Notes under the pieces: generated by a model
What the model was told of the DNA's origin: nothing
What the model saw: only the letters and a program-made list of their open reading frames with translations
The model's database searches: none
Made by a program: the position numbers and the translations under genes
Assembly (NCBI RefSeq): GCF_947286155.1
Contig: NZ_CAMYPD010000006.1
Span: forward strand, 1 to 64,000
DNA length: 64,000 nt
From: an uncultured Tessaracoccus sp.
GTDB lineage: Bacteria; Actinomycetota; Actinomycetes; Propionibacteriales; Propionibacteriaceae
Direction: 5' to 3'
Shown here: piece after piece, positions 24,060 through 33,159 of the stretch
Layout of the letters: every line of letters starts with the position of its first letter
Position numbering within the stretch: the stretch's first letter is position 1

Positions 24060-27046
24060 TCCCCGTCGAGCTCCTTGATGGCTTCTTCCACCTTGGCCTT
24101 GGCTTCGTCGTTCTTCTTCTGATACTCGGCCAGATTGCCCTGGCGCAGTGCCTTCTGTGCCTCCTCAAAGAGCGTCTGGGCTTCGTCCAACTTCGCCCGT
24201 GCCTGGTCGCCGCCTCCAGGTTCTGCCGGCTGAGGCGTCGGAGACGGGCTCGCCGAAGGCGGCGTCGTCTCGACCGGGGAGCTCGCAGGCTTCGACGGCT
24301 GTTCCGACGGCTTCTCAGCCCCCTCATCCGACGGTTTCTCCTTGTCGTCGGACGCCTCTGGGGATTTGCCCTCGACTCGCTCGCCCGTTTGGGCGCCAGC
24401 GTCGCCTTGGAATACCTGGTCGAGTGCCGCCTGCAGCGTGTCGCCAATACCCACCTTTTCGCCGAAGCGCACGACGATGAAGCGCAGCGCCGGGTAGCCG
24501 CCCGACGTGGAGCTCGTTTGCGTGTAGATCGGCTGCACGTACAGCAGGCCACCACCGAGCGGAAGTGTGAGCAGGTTGCCGAAGATGGCCTTCGTGTCCG
24601 ATCCCTCGCGGTTGAACGGCAACAGGCGGTCGGCAACCTGTTCGTCGGTGCGAATGGCGTTGTACGTCTGGCCTGGGCCAGGAATCTGCTGTTCGTCGGA
24701 GAGCTTCAGCACCCGCAATCGGCCGTAGTCCTCGCTCGTCGCATCGGCGTTCGCAGACATGTACACCGAGAGGTTCTCGCGGCCCTTCGGCACGAAGATC
24801 GTCGTGTTGGCGTAGTGGGGCTTCTGGTCCTCTGGCCAGCGGATGGTGAGGAAATACGGCGGTTCCTTCTGCTTATTCTCGCCGCCGCGCACGGGATCGT
24901 TAGGCACCTGCCACACGTCCGACTGCTGGTACCAGGTGTCACTGCTCGTCGTGTGGTAGCGCCCCAGAATCTCGCGCTGCACCTTGAATAAATCCGCCGG
25001 GTACCGGAGGTGCTCCAACAGCTCCTGGGAAATTTCGCTCTTGGGCTTGACCGTTCCGGGGTAGACCTCACTCCAGGTCTTCAAGATCGGATCGGTCTCA
25101 TCCCACTCGTACAAGGTGACGGTGCCGTCGTAGGCATCGACGGTGGCCTTCACCGAGTTGCGAATGTAGTTGACTTCCTGCCCGGTCGGCTGAATCGCGC
25201 TGCTTTGTCCTCGCGAATCCGAGATAGCCGACGTGTAATTGATGCGCTGCGAGTTCGGGAACTGATCGGTGGTGGTGTACCCGTCGATGATCCAGACGAT
25301 CTTCCCGTTGACGACGCTCGGGTAGGGGTCGGAATCCAGCGTCAGCCATGGCGCGACTTCCTGCACGCGATGCAGCGGCACGCGATTGAACATGAGCTTG
25401 GACTCGTCGTTCACACGCTCGGAGAGCATCAAGTTGATGTCACCGAGACGAACCGCGAACATCAGTCTGGCCGCGAGGTTACCGATGGGAACGCCGCCTT
25501 GACCGGTGTAGGTGTAGCGCGACTCGGTACGCCCCTCACCACCGGTGGGGGTGTCGAGTTCGACGGGGGCTTGGCCCTCGGGCGCGCCGACGACCACCCA
25601 GTCACCCGACCGCTCGCCGTAGTAGATGCGCGGTTCGTGCTCGTCGACGAGCCCCACCGTCGGGATGCCTCCCGAGAAGAAGACGGGTTCACCGTTGTTG
25701 TGCCGCTGGTTGCCGTACGCGGCGACCATGCCGTAGCCGTGCGTGTAGACGGTGCGCTGGTTGTTCCAGGTGACTTCCGCATTCGACGCCGCGAAGTCCA
25801 GTTCACGCACAGCCACGACTGCGTCGGTGGGCTTGCCGTCGATCACGTAGCGGTCGACGTCGAGGGTCTTCGGGAAGCGGTAGTAACCACGCACCTGCTG
25901 CAGCTGCTCGTAGGTATCGCCAACGATCGCCGGGTCAATCAGACGAATAGCAGGAAGCGCCTCTGCGTCAGCCCGCAGCTGACCTGCGGCCACCTTGGTT
26001 GTGGCCTCGTAGTCAGTGATCTCGATGTCATCGATGCCGTACGCCTCGCGCGTGGTCTTGAGGTGTTTGCCGATGTACTCGCGTTCCTTGTCGGGCTCGT
26101 TCGGGAGCACCTGGAACTCCTGCACGACCCACGGGTAGGGGCCGCTCAGCAACAGCGACGACACCAGCAGCAGCGCGACCGATACCCCAGGGATGGACCA
26201 GCGCACCTTCCACGCATTCGCGAAGCACACCAGCGCGACGAGCACGATAATGCCGGTGAGGATCAGCTGAGCAGGGATACGCACGGTGTCGTCAGTGAAC
26301 GCAACACCAGTGAAGTTGCGGTTGCGCGCAGTGAGATACGCATAGCGGCCGAGAAACGCATTGGCAGCCAACACGAGCAGCGTGATGCCCGCCAGCACGG
26401 AGAGCTGCCGATGCGCACCAAGATTCGTCTTCGTGTTCCCTGCCCTTGAGAGGGCTTTGACGTTCATCGAACCCGTGAGGAAGTGCACGACGAGGCACCC
26501 GATCGTGGCGCTGGCCATCGCCATCAGCAAGAAACCGACAACGTACTTGATCAGCGGAAGGTAGAAGACGTAGAACGATGCGTCGAGGCCGAAGTACGGG
26601 TCGTGTTGGCCAAACGGCTGTGCCCGCCAGGCAGCGAGGAACGTATCCACCTGCGCGAGCGCGCTGATGCCCGAAAACAGGCCCAGAATCGTCGCAGGCA
26701 CCGCCATGATGAACTTCGACTTCGCATCTAACGCGTCGCGGGCTTGGATCAGCAGCTCAGAATCGAGGTTCGCCCGTCGCACGTTCGGGCGCAACCGGTA
26801 CGCGATGGCGAACGACGAGAACGTGATGCCGAACATGAGCAGCGCGAATACCGCGAAAAGCACGATCTGCGTGACGAGCCTCGTCGTGAACACCGTCGCA
26901 AAATCCACCGACTGGAACCACCACCAGTCTGTGCTGATCCTGGCGCCGATCACCAACGCAAAGATGAGCGCCGCGAGGATGCCGATGAACCACGGCAGTA
27001 CTCGGCGGCCTTCGTGGGGTGCTTCCGTGGCGTGTGCTTCACTCAC
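24056..27046 (-). CDS. UPF0182 family large membrane protein
   Basis: 996 residues, the usual size. Seven TM segments lie in the first 310 residues (about 17-36, 58-79, 112-130, then four more up to about 310), followed by a large extracellular domain and a C-terminal Pro/Ser/Glu-rich linker and coiled tail. The YEATTKVAAGQLRADAEALP and YTHGYGMVAAYGN motifs are typical of this family. Function is unknown. GTG 27046 overlaps the PPA1309 stop (GTGA), so it is coupled to the two genes before it. Confidence 0.92.
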   Translation of the reverse strand: MSEAHATEAPHEGRRVLPWFIGILAALIFALVIGARISTDWWWFQSVDFATVFTTRLVTQIVLFAVFALLMFGITFSSFAIAYRLRPNVRRANLDSELLIQARDALDAKSKFIMAVPATILGLFSGISALAQVDTFLAAWRAQPFGQHDPYFGLDASFYVFYLPLIKYVVGFLLMAMASATIGCLVVHFLTGSMNVKALSRAGNTKTNLGAHRQLSVLAGITLLVLAANAFLGRYAYLTARNRNFTGVAFTDDTVRIPAQLILTGIIVLVALVCFANAWKVRWSIPGVSVALLLVSSLLLSGPYPWVVQEFQVLPNEPDKEREYIGKHLKTTREAYGIDDIEITDYEATTKVAAGQLRADAEALPAIRLIDPAIVGDTYEQLQQVRGYYRFPKTLDVDRYVIDGKPTDAVVAVRELDFAASNAEVTWNNQRTVYTHGYGMVAAYGNQRHNNGEPVFFSGGIPTVGLVDEHEPRIYYGERSGDWVVVGAPEGQAPVELDTPTGGEGRTESRYTYTGQGGVPIGNLAARLMFAVRLGDINLMLSERVNDESKLMFNRVPLHRVQEVAPWLTLDSDPYPSVVNGKIVWIIDGYTTTDQFPNSQRINYTSAISDSRGQSSAIQPTGQEVNYIRNSVKATVDAYDGTVTLYEWDETDPILKTWSEVYPGTVKPKSEISQELLEHLRYPADLFKVQREILGRYHTTSSDTWYQQSDVWQVPNDPVRGGENKQKEPPYFLTIRWPEDQKPHYANTTIFVPKGRENLSVYMSANADATSEDYGRLRVLKLSDEQQIPGPGQTYNAIRTDEQVADRLLPFNREGSDTKAIFGNLLTLPLGGGLLYVQPIYTQTSSTSGGYPALRFIVVRFGEKVGIGDTLQAALDQVFQGDAGAQTGERVEGKSPEASDDKEKPSDEGAEKPSEQPSKPASSPVETTPPSASPSPTPQPAEPGGGDQARAKLDEAQTLFEEAQKALRQGNLAEYQKKNDEAKAKVEEAIKELDGE

Positions 27047-27558
27047 GCTTCGCTCCTCAAGGTCTGGGCCAGGGCATCGGGCAGGTTGGGGATGACGTCG
27101 GTGCCTTGCAGTAGATCGTCGGGGTGCGACTTGATGCGAGCCAATCCGTAGCGGGAACCGTCACGCAGCACCCCGACGACGGCGCGCACGTCCTGATGCT
27201 CTGGATGGTTCCGCACAAACTCGACAGCTTCGTCGTCCCTCTCGGGCACGTCCGCTTCAAAGGCGCTCGGCAGGAAGGTGCGCTCCAAGCTGAGGGCAAC
27301 ACCTTCCACCGTGTCAGGAAAGTAGATGCTCGCCAGGCGTTCGAATAGGTCTTCCCCAGCATGGAACTCGTCTTGTTCCACCGCGCTCATGCCATCGTCG
27401 ACACCTTCTGGCACACGCCCCGCCAACTGCGGTTCCATCTGCAAGAGTTCACGGGTGCTAACGAGCGCAAACAGGCGGGCTGGCTGGTCCCAGCCCAGCT
27501 CCGAGACGTGCCGTTCGACATCGAGCAGCACTGCGATCAGTCGTGAAGGATCACTCAC
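27043..27558 (-). CDS. PPA1309 family protein
   Basis: 171 residues from GTG 27558 (SDPSRLIAVLLDVERHV), with CGGAGG upstream; the longer open frame overlaps the PDZ gene and is rejected. The FALVSTRELL, ERLASIYFPDTVEGVALSLER and RYGLARIKSHPDDLL stretches match the actinobacterial PPA1309 family, found next to PDZ-Lon and UPF0182 genes. Small and soluble, no catalytic motif. Function unknown. Confidence 0.88.
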   Translation of the reverse strand: MSDPSRLIAVLLDVERHVSELGWDQPARLFALVSTRELLQMEPQLAGRVPEGVDDGMSAVEQDEFHAGEDLFERLASIYFPDTVEGVALSLERTFLPSAFEADVPERDDEAVEFVRNHPEHQDVRAVVGVLRDGSRYGLARIKSHPDDLLQGTDVIPNLPDALAQTLRSEA

Positions 27559-28594
27559 AGGTGGCAACCTCCGCTTCGTTTCCTTCTTGGATGTACTGGA
27601 GCGATGCGATCGCGTCGCGCAACGTGGAGACGGGGACAAGCCGCATCTTCGTCTTGAAATCGCCGACTGCCTCACAGTTGTCTCTCGGCAGGAGGAACAC
27701 CGTCGCGCCTTCCTTCTCAGCGCCAGTCATCTTCTCCTGGATGCCCCCGATGGCACGCACCTGCCCACTCGGATCAATCTCGCCTGTACCCGCCACGGTG
27801 AGATCACCCATCAGCTTGCCAGCGGTGATCTTGTCGTAGATACCCAGAGCAAACACCAGCCCGGCGCTCGGCCCGACGATGTCGTTGCTCAACCCGTAGG
27901 TGACCTTTGGCGCGTACTCATACCCCACCGCCAACCCGATGCCAATGATTGCCCGCGACGGATCCTGCGACGAAGCCACGGTCGTCACATCAGCCTTGTG
28001 CTCCTTGCCCCCACGCAGCACCTTGAGACTGACGACCGTACCGACGTTGGCCGAACCAATAGTTTTCGCAACGTCGGCCGTCGTTTCGACTGGGTTCCCG
28101 TTCACTTCGACGATCAAGTCGCCAGGGTGCAGCACGTCACCCGATGGCCCGTTGACGACGACGCTGGACACCATAGGGCGCTCCGTGACGGGAATGCCCG
28201 CGGCGCGCAGGGCCGCGACGATGGCATTGTCGCGCGAGGTATCCATAGACGCGACGGCTTCCTGGGTGATCTCGTCGTCGGATTTTCCGGGCGGATAGAT
28301 CAAGTCGCGGGGCATCGCGTCGGACCCCTCACCGAAGTACACCAGCATGGCTTCAGGAAGGCTCACCGAGGTGTCCACTTTCGACGTCGACACCAGCGTG
28401 AGCAGCAACCGACCTGTGGGCTCATGCGTCTCCACACCATCGACGCCGATCACCGGGCCCTGCTCGGTCTCACCGAGCACATCAATGGGTTGGCCAGGCC
28501 GCCACGTGACGTATGGGACGGGAGTCAGCACGAGAATCGCCGCGAACACGACGAACAACACCGACGACGAAATCGCCACGGCATTGCGGTTCAC
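27551..28594 (-). CDS. Membrane-anchored PDZ/Lon-type (S16) protease
   Basis: 347 residues from GTG 28594, which follows GGGAGAGG. An N-terminal TM (about 8-27) is followed by an extracellular region, a PDZ domain (about 130-215, LHPGDLIVEVNGNPV) and a C-terminal Lon protease domain. The catalytic serine is in NDIVGPSAGLVFALGIYD and the lysine in GGIQEKMTGAEKEG. It has no AAA+ domain. The domain faces outward, so it acts on extracytoplasmic or membrane proteins. It heads the PDZ-Lon - PPA1309 - UPF0182 operon. Confidence 0.92.
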   Translation of the reverse strand: MNRNAVAISSSVLFVVFAAILVLTPVPYVTWRPGQPIDVLGETEQGPVIGVDGVETHEPTGRLLLTLVSTSKVDTSVSLPEAMLVYFGEGSDAMPRDLIYPPGKSDDEITQEAVASMDTSRDNAIVAALRAAGIPVTERPMVSSVVVNGPSGDVLHPGDLIVEVNGNPVETTADVAKTIGSANVGTVVSLKVLRGGKEHKADVTTVASSQDPSRAIIGIGLAVGYEYAPKVTYGLSNDIVGPSAGLVFALGIYDKITAGKLMGDLTVAGTGEIDPSGQVRAIGGIQEKMTGAEKEGATVFLLPRDNCEAVGDFKTKMRLVPVSTLRDAIASLQYIQEGNEAEVATCE

Positions 28595-28702
28595 GGCCTC
28601 TCCCTTCGCACGTTCACCACGACACAGTACCAACGTTCAGCAAGGAGGATGACGCCCGCTTGCGCGGTACGGTTCAATGGATGACCTAGGAGGTGGTCGC
28701 CC

Positions 28703-30025
28703 GTGACGCAACCAGGTGGCTTCAATTTCGAGGAAATCCGCAAGATGATGGAGCAGATGGGCATCCTCGGAGCCGACGGAGACATCGATTTCGAGGCCGT
28801 CATGCAGCGCATGCAGCAGATGCAGTCGAGGGGCGGCGCCATGATCTTCGGCATGCCTGGCGCGGATCAGAATCCCGACGCCGTGTGGCTCACCACCATT
28901 ACCGCCGCCAAGCACGCGCTCCAAGACGCTGGGCCAGACCCCGACCTTCAACCGCGAGAGCAAGACGTCGTCGTCGACGCGGAACGTCTCGCGCAGTCAT
29001 GGTTGGACGAGTTCACCACGTTCAAAGCTCCTGGCCTGCCTGCGCGGCTCAGCACCCGCGCACAGTGGCTCGACGACACCAGCGCAGGGTGGCGGTCGAT
29101 CGTCGAACCAATCATCGACGGTCTCGCAGATGCACTGCAACGCAGCTCGTCAGAAGGAGCTGCGGAGATGGAGGGCTTCGATCTCGGATCTGTGATGGGT
29201 CCGCTGATGCGCCAATCGGCGTCGGCCATGTATCGCGAACGCTTGAAGCGAGTACTCGCCAAGGTAGCGCGGGACACCCTCACTGGCACAGAGATCGGTT
29301 TTAATCTTGCCGCCAGGAACGATGTCGTGGTGATCCCTGCGAACGTTGCCGACTTCACGCAAGATCTCGACGCGGACGAGTCGGACATGATGCTCCTGCT
29401 CTTGCTGCGCGAGGCGGCTAGGCAGCGGCTCTTCGCCAACGTCGGTTGGCTCTCCCCACAGCTCCAAGCACTGATGACGCACTATGCGCGCGAAATCACC
29501 ATCGATCTCGACGCGATCACCGATCGGTTGTCGCCAGACAATCTCGAACAGATGTCACTCGAAGATCTCACCAGAATCGGTGAAGAGGTACAGGTGTCGT
29601 TCTTCCGCCCCGCGAGCACCGAGACGCAGATCGAAATCCTCGAACGCCTCGGCGCCCTCCTCGCACTCGTCGAGGGGTGGGTAGATCACGTGGTGCAGCA
29701 CACCCTCAACAAGTGGATGCCGCACGCGCCCGAGCTGGTCGAGGTGCTCCGGCGTCGACGCGCCGCCGAATCGCCCGTTCGGTCAGTGCTGCGCGAACTC
29801 ATCGGGCTCGAACTCACGCCGCGCCTCGTGCGCGACGCGAACAATCTCTGGGGCGCGCTCGAACACGACCGGGGCATCGAGGGACGCGACGCGATCTGGT
29901 CGCACCCCGACCTGATCCCCACCGCGAAGGACCTCGCTGACCCGATGGCGTTCGTCGCGAAGGGCAAGGAACCCCCCGCATCGGATGACCTCGACGACGA
30001 ACTGCGCAAGCTCCTCGACTCGTGA
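28703..30025 (+). CDS. Zincin-like (DUF2342, Zincin_2) protein
   Basis: 440 residues from GTG 28703, with AGGAGGTGG upstream. The N-terminal third is low-complexity Met/Gln-rich (IRKMMEQMGIL). The middle part (about 130-400) matches the actinobacterial Zincin_2 family, with DLDADESDMMLLLLLREAAR and VEGWVDHVVQHTLNKWMP. Relatives are predicted metalloproteases, usually with histidine in the REAAH motif; here it reads REAARQRLF, so metal binding is doubtful. It is divergent from the PDZ-Lon gene. Function inferred from family only. Confidence 0.85.
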   Translation: MTQPGGFNFEEIRKMMEQMGILGADGDIDFEAVMQRMQQMQSRGGAMIFGMPGADQNPDAVWLTTITAAKHALQDAGPDPDLQPREQDVVVDAERLAQSWLDEFTTFKAPGLPARLSTRAQWLDDTSAGWRSIVEPIIDGLADALQRSSSEGAAEMEGFDLGSVMGPLMRQSASAMYRERLKRVLAKVARDTLTGTEIGFNLAARNDVVVIPANVADFTQDLDADESDMMLLLLLREAARQRLFANVGWLSPQLQALMTHYAREITIDLDAITDRLSPDNLEQMSLEDLTRIGEEVQVSFFRPASTETQIEILERLGALLALVEGWVDHVVQHTLNKWMPHAPELVEVLRRRRAAESPVRSVLRELIGLELTPRLVRDANNLWGALEHDRGIEGRDAIWSHPDLIPTAKDLADPMAFVAKGKEPPASDDLDDELRKLLDS

Positions 30026-30240
30026 GGCGTCGACGCGCTGCAGTCACCCGCGAGTCCAGTTGACGTTTCCGCCGGAGTAGGGCCAAACTTAGTTCTTGTG
30101 AGTCCTGTGGGGCTCGCCCGCAGGGGAAGGCGGGTAGAGCTCGCAGGGCTCACCTTATGTGAAGCACCGTGTCCGTCCATGATTGGACACCGCGGTCGTT
30201 GCCGGCGCCGTCGGTGACATCCAACAACCTAGGAGGAAAC

Positions 30241-30402
30241 ATGGCTGAAGAGACTTGGGAAGGCGAGTTCTACTGCGTGAAGTGCAAGGCTAAGCGCAAC
30301 GCCAAGGGCAATGTCGTCGTGAACGACAAGGGCACCAAGATGGCCAAGGGCAAGTGCCCCGAATGCGGCACCAACCTGAACCGCATTCTCGGTCGCGCCT
30401 GA
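30241..30402 (+). CDS. DUF5679 zinc-ribbon small protein
   Basis: 53 residues from ATG 30241, with AGGAGGAAAC upstream. CVKC and CPEC form a four-cysteine zinc ribbon around a Lys-rich loop (KRNAKGNVVVNDKGTKMAKG). DUF5679 proteins are short, basic and of unknown role. The long leader (30026-30240) has an inverted repeat GTGTCC/GGACAC at 30169-30190 but no other gene. A strong terminator follows. Confidence 0.9.
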   Translation: MAEETWEGEFYCVKCKAKRNAKGNVVVNDKGTKMAKGKCPECGTNLNRILGRA

Positions 30403-30417
30403 TCGCAACCTAACGCT

Positions 30418-30447
30418 GTGGGTCGGCACCTTCGGGTGTCGGCCCAC
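30418..30447 (+). terminator. Terminator after the DUF5679 gene
   Basis: A 13-bp stem (two G-U pairs) with a TTCG tetraloop begins 16 bases after the stop. It is followed by GTTGCGTTCT, a short T-rich run. Confidence 0.85.
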
Positions 30448-30521
30448 GTTGCGTTCTGGGAGTTATCCACAGCCGACGATTCTCCCCTTATATTGACCCG
30501 ACCACGTGTGACACTGCATGC

Positions 30522-31043
30522 ATGATCGTGCTAGTTTCTGAACACACTGCCGGACCGCCCGCATCGACGACGATGCGCTATCACCGCGTCTCCCCCGCCG
30601 AGGCATTGGCTGATCTCGGGTTCGCCGTCGGCGCTGAGGTCGTCGTGCTCGAGTTCGCGCCGGGATCCTATCCGCTCTTGGAAGCGCACGCCTTCCAACT
30701 CAGCCCGACGCTCTACGCCTGGGCGAGTGCAACCACAGGCACTGTCGGGCCGTTGCTGTCGCCCGGAACAACGCCATGCCCTTCCTGCATCGCACTCCCC
30801 CGCCTCGACCCCACACCTGCCGCTGCGCACCTTCTGGCGTGGGCAATGGCTGGCGCCGCCGTTGAATTGTACGCGCTGCAGCACCACCTCGACGGCACGC
30901 TGGCCGGGCGCGCACTGTGCTGGGACGAACGCAGCGGCAGTATCGCGACGACGCCTACCCACCGTCGCCCAGGCTGCCGAACCCCGGGCTGTGCCACGGT
31001 AGTCGCAGCTGGCGGCTCAGCCCTCACGCATGCTGGGCGATAA
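30522..31043 (+). CDS. Orphan cyclodehydratase N-terminal-like protein
   Basis: 173 residues. GPLLSPGTTPCPSCIALPRLD followed by Ala-rich helices and a closing HRRPGCRTPGC resembles the TIGR03882-type cyclodehydratase/E1-like segment used in azole-peptide (TOMM) synthesis, including two cysteine pairs that could bind zinc. No ThiF domain, YcaO partner or precursor peptide is adjacent, so it stands alone. Its 3' end overlaps uvrD2 by 20 bases in convergent orientation. Start ATG 30522 lacks a clear ribosome site. The role is unknown; a sulfur-carrier or adenylation-related function is only a guess. Confidence 0.65.
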   Translation: MIVLVSEHTAGPPASTTMRYHRVSPAEALADLGFAVGAEVVVLEFAPGSYPLLEAHAFQLSPTLYAWASATTGTVGPLLSPGTTPCPSCIALPRLDPTPAAAHLLAWAMAGAAVELYALQHHLDGTLAGRALCWDERSGSIATTPTHRRPGCRTPGCATVVAAGGSALTHAGR

Positions 31044-33054
31044 CATCGAGCACCGCGGCTCCATACTTCGCGAGCTTTGAACGCCCGATGCCAGGCAAGG
31101 CCAAGAGCGCCCGCTCATCGGTGGGTTTGGCTTCCGCGATGGCCATGAGCGTGGCGTCGGTGAACACGACGAACGCGGGCGTGCTGAGTTCATCGGCCGT
31201 ACGCTTGCGCCAGGCTTTGAGCGCAGCGAAGAGCTGCTCGTCGACGGGCAGCTCGCACTCCTCGTGGTGCCTCAGTTTCCGCTCCGCTGCGGTGGCGAGC
31301 AGACGCCCGCACACCACGCAGGTCCGCGAGCGGATGGATGTCGTTTCCCGTGCCTTACCAGACGCCGTCGCTCCCTCGTTGTGCTGGCGTGTGCGGATGC
31401 CGTCGAGGAACCGCGAGGGCGGCTGCTTGCCACCGGCGCCGATGTAGTTCCAGCTCACTCGCAGGCGCTGCCGGGCGCGAGTGCAGGCGACGTACAACAG
31501 CCGGCGTTCTTCACTCAGCGCGGGCTCCTCAGTAGCGAGCGAGAACGGTACGAGGCCTTCGCGGGCACCGATGATGGCCACGTCGTCCCATTCGAGCCCC
31601 TTGGCCGCATGCATGGTGGACAAGGTGACCGCCTGCGCGACGGGGGTTTGCTCCCAGGAGACTCGCTCTCGCAGCCAGGCACCGGCCTCGCCGGCCGTCC
31701 AGGCATCGTGTTGTTCTCGTTCCTCGTCGAACAGCTGCTTGAGCGCAGTGAGCGATTCCCAACGCTCGCGCTGCCGACCCTGCCCCGCCGGGGCTTCTGC
31801 CGACCAACCCACCTGCGCCAGCCCGGCTTCCAGCAGCGCGGAGGCATCACCGTCGGGCTCCAATTCGACTTGCCGCAGCAGGATACCGACGATCTGCCGC
31901 ACCTCGCCGCGTTCGTAGAAGCGCTCAGTGCCGCGGACGGTGTAGGGAATACCGCGCTGGTCGAGTGCCGCCTCCAGCGCGGGCGACTGGGCGTTGATGC
32001 GGTACAGCACCGCGATTTCCTTCCAGGGTGTGCCGTCGTCGTGTCGGTCGAGGATCCAGTTCGCAGTGGCCTCGGCTTCGTTCGTAACGGTTCCTGCAGC
32101 CTGCACCACTGGCTCATCTCCGGAGGCACGCGTGGCGCGCAGCCGTTCGTCGCGTGGAGGTTTCAGCACGTGTGTTGCGACGCGGAGGATCTCGGGCGTG
32201 GAGCGGTAGTTGCGCACGAGGTTCACCGTGACCGCGCCGTCGTAGTCGTCGGCGAATTCACGGAGGAAACGAGGATCGGCCCCGGCGAAAGCGTGAATGG
32301 CCTGGTTAGGGTCTCCCACGACGCACACATCGGTGCGGCCGTCGACCCATAGTCCGATGAGCCGGTGCTGAATTGCAGAGACGTCCTGATACTCGTCGAC
32401 GACGAAGTGGCGGTACTGCGCACGGATTTGTTCGGCGATGTTTGGGTGTCCGCTGAGCAGGGCGGCGTTGCAGAGCAGAATGTCGTGGAAGTCGACCACA
32501 CCTTGTGCTTGCTTGCCCTTCTCATATCCGTCCATCACGGCCGCCACCTGTGTGGGCGAAGCCCCCGCGACGTTCCTCCCCACCGCGAGTTCGGGGTAAG
32601 CATCGGGAGCGACGTTGCTGGATTTGGCCCACGAAAGCTCGGTTTCGAGGTCGCGGATCAGTGCGGTGTCGACGTCGCCGAGCACCTGGGTGGCCGCGCG
32701 GGCGATGATGCCGAATGCGTTCTCCGCCACCTCGGGAAACGGCGTGCCGTAGGCCTGTGGCCAGAAGTATCGGCACTGCCGCAGGGCAGCCGCGTGAATG
32801 GTGCGCGCCTGCGCGTGCCGTACCCCGAGCTGAGCCAGCCTGACCCGCATCTCGCCAGCGGCGCGGGTGGTGAAGGTGACGGCGAGCACGGCGCGCTGGT
32901 CGTAGCGACCGGATCGCACGGCGTGCGCGACGCGATGGGTGATGGCGCGCGTTTTCCCTGTTCCCGCTCCTGCGAGCACGACGACGGGTGTATCCAGCTC
33001 CAGCGCCACTTGCCGCTGTTCTGGATCGAGCGCGTCGAGAATTGCATCCGCCAT
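31024..33054 (-). CDS. uvrD2: ATP-dependent DNA helicase UvrD2
   Basis: 676 residues from ATG 33054, preceded by GGGAGG. Superfamily 1 helicase motifs: Walker A AGAGTGKTRA (about 29), VVDEYQDVS, GDPNQAIHAFAGA, NLVRNYRST, and TMHAAKGLEWDDV. The C-terminal end holds an HRDC domain (about 600-676, ALLALPGIGRSKLAKYG), preceded by a four-cysteine zinc-like motif (CVVCGR...HHEECELP), both typical of actinobacterial UvrD2. It unwinds 3'-to-5' in repair. Divergent from recC. Confidence 0.94.
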   Translation of the reverse strand: MADAILDALDPEQRQVALELDTPVVVLAGAGTGKTRAITHRVAHAVRSGRYDQRAVLAVTFTTRAAGEMRVRLAQLGVRHAQARTIHAAALRQCRYFWPQAYGTPFPEVAENAFGIIARAATQVLGDVDTALIRDLETELSWAKSSNVAPDAYPELAVGRNVAGASPTQVAAVMDGYEKGKQAQGVVDFHDILLCNAALLSGHPNIAEQIRAQYRHFVVDEYQDVSAIQHRLIGLWVDGRTDVCVVGDPNQAIHAFAGADPRFLREFADDYDGAVTVNLVRNYRSTPEILRVATHVLKPPRDERLRATRASGDEPVVQAAGTVTNEAEATANWILDRHDDGTPWKEIAVLYRINAQSPALEAALDQRGIPYTVRGTERFYERGEVRQIVGILLRQVELEPDGDASALLEAGLAQVGWSAEAPAGQGRQRERWESLTALKQLFDEEREQHDAWTAGEAGAWLRERVSWEQTPVAQAVTLSTMHAAKGLEWDDVAIIGAREGLVPFSLATEEPALSEERRLLYVACTRARQRLRVSWNYIGAGGKQPPSRFLDGIRTRQHNEGATASGKARETTSIRSRTCVVCGRLLATAAERKLRHHEECELPVDEQLFAALKAWRKRTADELSTPAFVVFTDATLMAIAEAKPTDERALLALPGIGRSKLAKYGAAVLDVIAQHA

Positions 33055-33159
33055 GTGACCTCCCAACCGGTCAAACTACCAAAGGCCTCTGACAACCCTT
33101 CGCGCCATCAGCAATGTCAGAGGCACCCAGTAGGCTGCTGCACACATCGGAAGGAGTAG

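Noticed and set aside
30026..30240. Structured RNA (SRP RNA, RNase P, 6C) in the DUF5679 leader
   Set aside because: No conserved cores of those RNAs were found; only one short inverted repeat.
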